A stretch of DNA of 64,000 nt, from contig CM060731.1 of assembly GCA_030704615.1 (NCBI GenBank), positions 22,258,001 to 22,322,000 on the forward strand. The letters are read 5' to 3'. Shown here piece after piece: positions 25,455-33,829 of this stretch; within the stretch, counting starts at the first letter, position 1; each line of letters starts with the position of its first letter. Below the pieces are notes generated by a model that ran no database searches, had not been told where the DNA came from, and was given only the letters and a program-made list of their open reading frames with translations. Position numbers and translations under genes: made by a program. This DNA comes from Takakia lepidozioides. Its lineage: Eukaryota > Streptophyta > Takakiopsida > Takakiales > Takakiaceae.

Positions 25455-25850
25455 GGTACCCCTTCTTTGGTTCCTGCGGAATGCATGGCGATGTATCAGC
25501 AGATGTACAGAAAGAGACATTCTCAACATTAGCTCCTGCTACTATCAAAGCTCCACACGACAGCTGGCAGATGGGAAAGCATGGGAAAGCGAAGGTCAGA
25601 AGAGTGTTGGGGGCCAGATGTGTGAGGCGCAAGTGCATTGTGATCGATGTACTGGGTGCTTGCAATTGCATTCACATAAAACGAAATCCCATCTTGAGCT
25701 CAATAGATATGAGTGGGTGGCTGGGTGTGTGCTGATGCGTGCTTTATAGTGTCACACCATTTGGACAGCATAATGCATTTCTCTTTGGCACCAGTGGGCA
25801 ACTCACTCCAGCTTCTGGAATCATTGGCACACCCCAGAGACACCTATCCA
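25455..25850 (+). pseudogene. Decayed copy of the PPR C-terminus (E/E+/DYW start)
   Basis: The stretch aligns in order with the end of the PPR gene just upstream. GMHGDVSADV matches the HGNVDVAER region, KAKVRRVL matches DDKAKVRKI, and TCTCTTTGGCACCA at about 25781 followed by a TTGGCACACCCC block matches the start of the DYW domain. Reading frames are broken by stops and indels. It is probably the remnant of a tandem duplicate of the 21.8-24.8 kb gene. Confidence 0.6.
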
Positions 25851-26525
25851 CACCTTCCATGGGATGTTTGTCCCTATGGGCCAAAACAAACTTGCCCTTG
25901 GTGAGATGAAGTTGGAAGGGCAAAATGATATAGGCCAGTGTGTGGTGCCTTGGGATTTACTGGGGCCTCTCCATAACACTAAGGCATTCTTGCTGCAGCT
26001 TACACATTAAATATGATCACGGTGCCGGATCACTCGGCTAACCTGCAAACAGAGGTGGAAACTTAATGGCTCTTATGATATTGGTTTCGCCAACAACTTC
26101 CAAGCCCGTCAAATGGTCATTATCATATGCAACAGGCGCTACAAGATAATGTTTTGATATTCCCATTTGAATAATAATGGAGTTGTGTGCATGGAATGTG
26201 TGAATGTGTCGGACTTAGATTTTCGTGTGGATGGATATGGCATATGTGATATTTTCTTCAGAAATCTGGAAACTGGCGGTAGGATTAGCACTCATGGATT
26301 TTTCTTGGCAAGTTTACAAGGTCCACAAGTAGAAGATGTCACAATCAAACTTCGTAGGATTGCTTTTAGGTTGTACCCTAGGATCAACTGGGTACTAAAT
26401 GTACAAGTACTAGGGACTTTCGAGTCATTGGGGGAGGGTTGCCCCGGTTATGGCCCTTAGAAGATGGCCCTTCCAAACGTAAAGCAGTAGCCCTTCAGGG
26501 TGGTGTTCTCTCTCTATCTCTCTTT
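25851..26525. other. Intergenic, nothing recognised
   Basis: The stretch between the PPR relic and the next LINE copy holds no recognisable gene. A CT-rich run at 26507-26525 forms the left target of the LINE insertion that follows. Confidence 0.35.
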
Positions 26526-26959
26526 CCTTTGAACAGTAAACAGAAGCAGAGAGGAAAGGGAGAGTGCAATTGCCCGTTGTGTGGGCAACCCGAAGACAAT
26601 ATTCGTTTTCTGATTCACTGTCCGGGGTACTCTCACCAGAGAGAAGCTCTCCTCCAATCTATCAAGAGAGTTGTGCCTGTACCTCTGTTTGCCAACTTTG
26701 AAAGTCTCGAGGCTGAGCCAAAAGCCCAGGCCCTTCTGAGGCCTAGTTTTTGGGCAAATCACACACAGCAGATTGATGCTTGTGTGAAGGGATTTCTAGA
26801 GGATATCTGGAAAACCCGAATTAATTCTATTTATAAAGGTAAGTCTTACTACCAATGTCAGCCCCTGACGGAGGTAGGTTCTGTCCCTTTGGTTTCCGCT
26901 CAAACTGGGCGCGGGGTCAATGGCCACAAGGCTACGGCAAACAACGTCTTATGAGTACA
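26526..26959 (+). mobile_element. 5'-truncated LINE copy
   Basis: This copy contains the C-terminal part of the LINE ORF, including the CPLCGQ...FLIHCPG Cys/His motif (C-x2-C, then H-x-C) and SFWANHTQQIDACVKGFLED. It runs to the family terminus TATGAGTACA. CT-rich sequence flanks both sides (TTCTCTCTCTATCTCTCT to the left, TTCTCTATCTCTCTCTG to the right), consistent with target-site duplication in a CT repeat. The frame is open from 26439 to 26954. Confidence 0.85.
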
Positions 26960-26989
26960 TTCTCTATCTCTCTCTGTCGCTTTTGTCTT

Positions 26990-27110
26990 TTGTCTTACTA
27001 CCGACGTCAGCCCCTGACAGAGGTAGGTTCTGTCCCTTGGTGTTCCGCTCAAACTGGGCGCGGGGTCAATGGCCACAAGGCTACGGCAAACAACGTCTTA
27101 TGAGTACATT
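26990..27110 (+). mobile_element. Second LINE 3'-end copy, directly downstream
   Basis: The last 120 bp of the LINE, from TCTTACTACC to GAGTACA, is repeated about 30 bp after the previous copy. It is bounded by CTTTTGTCT on both sides (near 26978 and 27112), a candidate target-site duplication. Confidence 0.8.
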
Positions 27111-27115
27111 CTTTT

Positions 27116-27272
27116 GTCTGATGAAAATGAGTTAGGCAGAAAACTATCCTAAACTTGTTTCCTGTCTGTGACATGGGCAAGGCCATCAAGTATGACCTCA
27201 AGGGTTCACCCACTCTAAGCACTTGACTGAAATTTAAACCCAGGGCGAGAAGCCTACCTTAGAACAGCAAAC
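27116..27272 (+). mobile_element. Internal LINE fragment
   Basis: The sequence matches the end of the RT ORF of the 36.6-kb copy and its following spacer, from TCTGATGAAAATG to AACAGCAAACAG. It stops abruptly where PPR pseudogene sequence on the other strand begins. Confidence 0.75.
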
Positions 27273-28579
27273 AGACGTGCATCCTTCATGCTCCCACATT
27301 TGGCATACATGTCCACAAGAGCTGTCTCCAGAATCACATCTAGCAGGATTCGGGCGTTGATGAAGTCTGCATGGACCTCTTTGCCTTTTCCAGGGCTCCC
27401 AGGCAAGCACATGCATTGAGAACGCTAGTGAATGAGACTTTGCTGGGTGCCACTCTTTCCTCTTGCATTTGCTTATATATGTCAAGAGCTTCCCTACTAC
27501 ACCCAGAGAGAAAAAGGGGATTGCAAATGCCCGTCATGTGGGCAACCTGCAGACAATATCCACTTTCTGATTCATTATCCTGGAGACTCTCACCAGAGAG
27601 ACACCCTCTTCAATTCCATCAAGGGAATTGTTCCTGAACCTCTGTTTACCAACTTTGATAATCTCGAGGCTGAGCCAAAAGCCGGGGCCCTTTCCACATC
27701 TTGTTGAACCATGGAGGCACCCCCTTCCTTGTCATTTGGTTATAGAGCTGGAAAGCCTCCCTATCACACCCATGCTGAGCATATCCTACAAATCATCACA
27801 TGGAATGATACCACATCTTGATGAGCCATATTGTCAAATACTCGATGTGCCTCGGTCATGCTCCCACATCTGGCATACATGTTAGCGAGCACAGTTTCCA
27901 GGATCAAATTTGGTGCAGTTCCAACTCTTATGATGTTAGCATGGACATCTTTGCCCTTCTCTAAGGCACCTAGGCTGGCACACACATTCAGAACACATAG
28001 GAATGTGACCCTGTTGGGTGCCATCCCTTCCTATTGCATTTTCTCATAGATCTCAAAAGCCTCTCTTCTGCACCCATGTTGAGCATATCCTGCAATCATT
28101 ACATTCCATGAGACAATCTGTCGCTTAGCCATACTGTCAAACCCTGCTATCATTATATTCCACGTAACCATATCTCGTTCAGGCATTTTGTCAAACACTT
28201 GGAGTGCATTCACCACACTCCCACATTTGGAATACAAATCGACAAGGGTGTTCAACAGAAAGATGCTTGGCTTAAATCCACTTCTAAGACTATGGATGTG
28301 CACCTGCTTTCCCACTGCTAGGTCTTTGAGTTTGATCCACTTCTGCAAGAGAGAGATTTAAGTAGTGGACTCTGCCCAAATGCCTTGTTGATTCAGAATG
28401 TGCAGCACCTCTTTCAGTTGTCCTGCCTTACATAGCGTCCTCACATTCGCATTAGTGTCAGAAGAGTCCTCGTTGACTACCTCTCTTGCTGCTCTTTCAA
28501 AACCAGTGGTGATGGCGGAGGTAGTACTACCACAGCCCCCAGTCCGAAGTCAAAGCTGTGCCTCATTTACCTCAGCCAT
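27273..28579 (-). pseudogene. PPR pseudogene, paralogue of the 21.8-kb gene
   Basis: The minus strand begins with an ATG-led segment (MAEVNEAQL then a stop). It continues through a match to the N-terminal region of the 21.8-kb PPR protein (TTSAITTGFERAAREVV), then PPR repeats such as [31 protein letters not shown] and GALEKGKDVHANIIR. Several in-frame stops and frame changes are present. Repeat sequence is interrupted at 27505-27690 by a LINE fragment on the opposite strand. No E or DYW domain is left. It is inverted relative to the intact gene. Confidence 0.85.
27505..27690 (+). mobile_element. LINE fragment inside the PPR pseudogene
   Basis: This is homologous to the Cys/His-motif region of the LINE ORF (CPSCGQPADNIHFLIHYPG, then LFTNFDNLEAEPKAGAL). 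In consensus coordinates it continues almost exactly where the 27116-27272 fragment stops. It ends at a junction with PPR pseudogene sequence. Confidence 0.8.
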
Positions 28580-29117
28580 CCTGCATGACTGCAAACTCTT
28601 CCTTACACAATCTCTTTGCCTCACGCACAAGAGAAACATAAAAAAACTAGAAAACCTTACGGATATTACCAAGGAGCTTGTGGGGCTCAAGGCTACCCTT
28701 CAAGCAAGGCTGATGGTGCATGCTACTCATGCTCCTCCAAAGCCATATGGCAACACTTTGTCCTTTAAACAAATGCCATACCACCCGGGTCTTGACTCCT
28801 GCAGCTCCAGTGCGCACACCAGAATTAGAGCCATACTCGGGCACCCATCCACCATTAATCCCTTGTACTCAACCTTGTATAGTCCAACAAACTCTGAATC
28901 CGAGAACCTCCTTTTTGCACTCATATCTGATGTCTTGCGACCTTGGAATTGTTTGTGAAAACCAGGAGTATGCAGCTGAGCAGCCATCGCTTCAACCACA
29001 GCCTCATACAGACCAGGCCACAACTTCTCACAAACATAGTGGTGGTGATCCACACCAACTTATCTCACAAAAAAGAAGCAGTACAACACTGGGGTGGACA
29101 ACAAAGATCTTAATCAA
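28580..29117. other. Intergenic, nothing recognised
   Basis: A longish frame runs across this stretch on the plus strand, but I see no family similarity, repeat composition or exon signals that would support a gene. Confidence 0.3.
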
Positions 29118-29290
29118 AATTACAGCAACTGAAGTAGCCCAGTGGTTAAGGCATAATACCATTTCATTGGTGGTTGTGCGTTCAAAACCACATATAGTAT
29201 AATGAGAATTTTCTGTCTTCACTCATTCAAAGGGTTGAGGGTAAGCTGCTGAAAGGCAGGAGGGAGGATGCAGGCAAGTGGCAGCAACCC
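29118..29290 (+). mobile_element. Candidate tRNA-derived SINE
   Basis: An A-box match (TAGCCCAGTGG at 29135) and a perfect B-box consensus match (GTTCAAAAC at 29180) lie 34 bp apart, the spacing of a Pol III tRNA promoter. The sequence does not fold as a normal tRNA. Both ends of the element are guessed; no target-site duplication was found. Confidence 0.4.
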
Positions 29291-29864
29291 GCAGCATCCC
29301 AATAGACTGGCCTCAATGGCTTTACACATGGCCATGTTGGGCTCCACAATTAATGACTCAACTTGACCCAAGACAAGCCCAAGAATGGCACATATTGGGT
29401 TGCAAAATTCTCGGGTTGTTCCCTAATGTAAAGAGGACCTTAATAGAATTGCAATGTAATACACAGTCGTTTCACTGGTACAGTCACAGTAAACAGTAAC
29501 AATCACTGTGACCACCACCAGTTTTGAATATGTCCTTGACCAACAGCCCAGCACACACTCGATTGTCAACATGGTTCTCCCCTGACAAGTAATAGCTGGC
29601 CAATAATATTCAGATCCTACAGCTTGTGCATCCTTATTCAATATTGAGAATATTGTGCCCTGAATTTGAAAGGGCATATACAATAGTGCACAATATTGAT
29701 GCATAATTCCACAAGAGCGTTCTTTGCTTCCTTCCAGGCCCCAAAATCAATGACCAAAACAGAATTAAACATGCTCTATCATCACAACCTGCAGATATCG
29801 AAGAATGATGTCACCAACCACCCAGCACAAACATGCCCATGCCCTACCAAAGAGATCTCGACCC
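29291..29864. other. Presumed 3' UTR and flank of the SYP5 gene
   Basis: No second gene is seen. Part of this should be the 3' untranslated region of the minus-strand SNARE gene. Confidence 0.3.
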
Positions 29865-32800
29865 CTAGAGAAGTTTGAATAAAATCAAAACCAGAATTAC
29901 AATCACAACCATCAGCAAGCACATGGTCATGAGGGACCATCCCTGGCCCGACCCTTTGTTTATTATCCCAAGTCGCTTCTGTGCAGCCTGCATTCAGAGA
30001 CAAAATTGCCAACATGAATACTAAAAGTTCATACGCAGTATGAGGTAGATCTGTTGTCCTGGTAGTAGTTCTAGAGAAATCCACAGACATAGTAGGCTCT
30101 ACAGGCTCTTTAGCAGGCTTCTGATTCCACTTCGTTCCTGGCTCCTGAAGCAGGGGCCTGAACTCGTATCCTCCACACTAGATTGGGGCTTTATCGGCAA
30201 AAAGCGGAGGGCGAGACATTATTCAATAGATGGGGGTGCCACCATCTTGTGGTTTCTGTTATTGGGGTATTGGTCAATGACCAATCAGACATTTCAGCTA
30301 GGCAATCATCCTCCCTCTTTAACAGAGAGAATATGTACTCATAGGCCGTTGTTTGCTGTAGCCTTGTGGCCATTGACCCCACGCTCAGTTTGAGCGGAAC
30401 ACAAAGGGACAGAAACTACCTTTGTCAGGTGCTGACACCGGTAGTATGACTTGCCTTGGAACAGACAATTGATCCGAGTTTTCCAGATAGCCTCCAGAAA
30501 TCCCTTTACACTGTTTAACAGAGAGATTGTACTCATAAGACGTTGTTTGCCGTAGCCTTGTGGCCATTGACCCCGCGCCCAGTTTGAGCGGGAACAAAAG
30601 GGACAGAACCTACCTCTGTCAGGGGCTGACGTTGGTAGTAAGACTTACCTCCATATAAAGAATTAATCCGGGTTTTCCAGATATCCTCTAGAAATCCCTT
30701 CACACAAGCATCAATCTGCTGTGTGTGATTTGCCCAAAAACTAGGCCTCAGGAGGGCCTGGGCTTTTGGCTCAGCCTCGAGACTTTCAAAGTTGGTTGTT
30801 TAACAGAGAGAGAATAGTCCAAAGGCAGTTCATGCCAGAGTCTTACATCAAGTCAATTGGGCATGCGTTTGAACCAATCTGGACATCAAACTGGGCGCTC
30901 GTGCACAGCACACATTGAACCTGGGGCTCCAGACATGATACTAAAAACATGATAGTACAAAATGTTCAGCCAAAATGAGAAAGACTACTTAGCACTACAT
31001 CAAGGGTTTGAATCCTGCTGAAAAAAGTCACCCACCTTAAGCCTCAAGTTTGTTGAGTCGGCATCACGATCCATATCATCCTACACATACCCAAGCAATA
31101 GTGTTATACTCCATTGAGGGTAAGCTAAAATCAAGACTGCATAGGTTGAGTGGGCTTTGCAAATTACTGCAAGCATGTCAAATCTGAAAATGAGTAATTT
31201 TGATCCAGATTCGAGGACATGCTCTTTGACACAAAATCCTTAGCACCCTCAATAGCTTAGAGCTACTTTAGCTGCTGAATTGATAATTGCCACTTGGGCA
31301 CTAGTTACCCACATTTTACCTTGCTAGGTAACCCTATATAACGTTGCTATGATACAATTAGCAGGTGTTCCACATGCACTAGTGCTTAAGGGAGGAAGCT
31401 TGAAACTCAAGCCACTCACCCGCCTTCTCAATTGTGAAGGCAATCAGCCTCAAAGGATCAGCATTGTCTAGAGGCTGACTCCCAAACTGGTGTGGTGAAA
31501 AAAGACTGATGTGAGAAGAGATCCCTCAAGTGGTATACCGTGTACATTCTAGGAGTGCTTCAGCATTTAAGAGAGGTGCAAATGTTCCCTCACAAACTAT
31601 ACGGGCAAACTGAAGAGGATCAGAAGGTATTGAGCAATTACACACCAGCAGGTGTGTATGGAGATCCAACTCTTCATTTACAGCAAGTGCAATATGCTTG
31701 GTACTCAACACTGTATGTTCAAGCCCCTCCAAATCCTGATCTTGCTCTGCTCACCTCAAAATACCACAATTTCCATTTAGTGTGGGTTACATATCACACA
31801 AAGACAGTTGAACATTTGACCTCAACTACAGAGCAATCGACAACACCCACGAAGCCAGCTCTAACCAGTTCAAAGCAGTTGGTCAAATCCTTATATTGGG
31901 AGTGTGAAATACCACAAAGAAATTGCAATTAAACTTCCTCAAAACCATATGAGAGTGTCACAGAGACATGCCTTTCATGATTTGCCTCTGAAAGCCAATG
32001 AGTCCCCTGTTGTCCACGCCTGCCGTTCGACTTGTCTCCACTGGAGGAGGTCCTCCTTCAAGCAAGTTTTCCCTGAGAAAATTGGAATAATTGTCATCAC
32101 TCCAAAAGGGCTGTTGCAAATTTTGAAAAATTAAGTTCCAAAAGCTTGAATACTAAAGGAGTCTCAATTGGTGAATGCGTGCAACTTAACAGGTACAGAT
32201 CTCTAGTCTGATATCATTGTGATGAGTGCCAATCAAAGAATATGTATGAAAAGAAAAGAAAAAATAAACACCGCAAAAAGGGCAAAAGGGGCAAAAAGGG
32301 CAAGGTAGGGACACCTATTCGCGGCTTGTGCATTAGAGAAAAACGTAGTCATTTGCTTGGTTTTCAACCGGATTGACAGAAGCATCTCTTGTCGTCTGTA
32401 CAACTCCTTCTCGTGACTGCAAATTTTCGATAAAACGACACATATCAATTACTATTCACTGCAAATCACTTTTGATTCAGGTCACATGCACATCAGCCAT
32501 GGCAAATCCTTCAGGCAAAGCACGATTCCGACAGTGAGAATTTGAAGCCAGCAACTCCTTAAGCACAACCTCCAATTACCACAGACATCGCGAGCATCGT
32601 TTTAGCACGGATACCCTACCATCACAAACAGCGAGTGGCACTATTTGAGACAACAAGGCAGAGAGAAAAGGGAATACATACAGGCTACTTTTCATAGGAG
32701 GGTTCTGCAATACGGATTCCAGACGGTCAATCTTGATGACCAGCGTGTTGAGCTTGCGACGCGCGGTTGACACCAAGCGCGTCCCTTCACTCGAAGTGGG

Positions 32801-32899
32801 CGGGAGCGCACTCCCTTCCTGAATTCTTCCTTCTATGTCATCCGCCAGACGGAGTGCTTCCTCAAACTCCTTCAGCCATGCATCCGCTGCTTGCGCCAT
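29865..32899 (-). CDS. SYP5: Qc-SNARE of the SYP5 (SYP51/52) family
   Basis: This is a membrane-fusion SNARE of late endosomes, prevacuolar compartment and vacuole. Six exons fit in phase: 32682-32899, 32315-32416, 31972-32072, 31646-31746, 31036-31080 and 29865-29987, giving 229 residues (plant SYP51 is about 232). The N-terminal helical domain opens with DAWLKEFEEALRLADDIEGR and holds ARRKLN...IDRLESVLQ. The linker reads GLIGFQRQIMK. The SNARE motif has STKHIALAVNEELDL, and the tail anchor is a run of about 20 hydrophobic residues before FKLL. Intron 3 has the non-canonical donor AAAG/GCATGT, required by phase. The glutamine expected at the SNARE zero layer (ELDLQTRL in relatives) reads His here (ELDLHTHL). 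Intron 5 carries two LINE copies. Confidence 0.9.
30331..30511 (-). mobile_element. LINE 3' copy, first of two in SYP5 intron 5
   Basis: The terminus TATGAGTACATA and the adjacent LINE 3' sequence are readable on the minus strand. Its left flank is TTTAACAGAGAGA (30318-30330), and the same 13-mer lies just beyond its right end, consistent with target-site duplication. Confidence 0.85.
30527..30796 (-). mobile_element. LINE 3' copy, second of two in SYP5 intron 5
   Basis: This is a 5'-truncated LINE ending TATGAGTACAA. It is flanked by an exact 15-bp direct repeat TGTTTAACAGAGAGA at 30512-30526 and 30797-30811. Its 5' truncation point is at CCAACTTTGAAAGTCTCGAG. Confidence 0.92.
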
Positions 32900-33829
32900 G
32901 TCTGTCTAGGTGCCTGCCCCTTTTACTTCCCACTCCTTCGAAATGTAAGCAGAATTTTGCTCGTATCGTGCTAGGGTTAGTTCTCTCTAATCCCTTCACG
33001 TCTGTCCAAAATTCCAACGGCCTCCAAGTATGCCGTCCAATGAATCCCGCTAGGACTCGATCTCTGCCTCAACCATCCCCCCAGCCTCTTCACAGCTCTC
33101 AACCAAGCAATTCTACTCTTTCCCTGAAGAAATTCTTAACGCAATCCCTCCGAAACCGCACAGCAATCGCTCACCAAGCTTTTCCACACTCTTTCTCCGC
33201 GATCTTGAGAGCTGCCACCTCTCTTCTCCGCAGCCACGCTGCCACGCCTGCCTGCTCTCTCTCTCTCTCTCCTTGCATCATCCTCCCCATGACCTTCTAG
33301 GGTCAATGTGATCACCTGGGAAGGCCCCGAGTTTTGAGCACTACACCTCTTGTATATCAAGCAAGCAAACATCCGGGAAATACTTCATCCGCCTATTCCT
33401 CTGTTGCTTGTAAGTGATGGCAAGTGTGGAGTATTACGCAATCGAGAGAAAACGAGCAGACAGATTCGAACACCAGACTGATAACTAGAACAGATGAACA
33501 AAGTAATACCATCATCCGGCCAGTGTCAAAGCCCGAAGGGTATTTAGAAGGTTTGAACACAAAACCTCTTGTAGAGTATTAATAAACTAGTAATGATCAT
33601 ATGAGCCGAGGGTTTTAGTAAGCCCGTATATGATGGATGAACACAGGAATACATCCTGACCTATCTTCTCATCCGTCCAGTGTTGGTATTAGGTTTGAAC
33701 TTTGAAGTTCTCAGAGGAATCCGGAGCTGAAGAAATCGATGCTCGGATCGCCATCTCTGTCGTTGTTGCAATCCAGATCTACACGAGAAAATCTTCGCTA
33801 GAGGTTGGGGTGTTTGCATCTGGTTTCCT
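32900..33829. other. Divergent promoter region of SYP5 and ATP11
   Basis: The two genes are transcribed away from each other, so both promoters and 5' UTRs should lie here. There is a CT-rich stretch around 33255-33275. No further gene is seen. Confidence 0.45.

Noticed and set aside
28398-28958. 186-codon plus-strand open frame
   Set aside because: It begins antisense to the PPR pseudogene N-terminus and continues into sequence with no family similarity; no supporting exon signals.
31540-31932. 130-codon plus-strand open frame opposite the SYP5 gene
   Set aside because: It overlaps SYP5 exons 4 and 3 antisense and has no recognisable domain; the minus-strand exons fit the SNARE family in phase.
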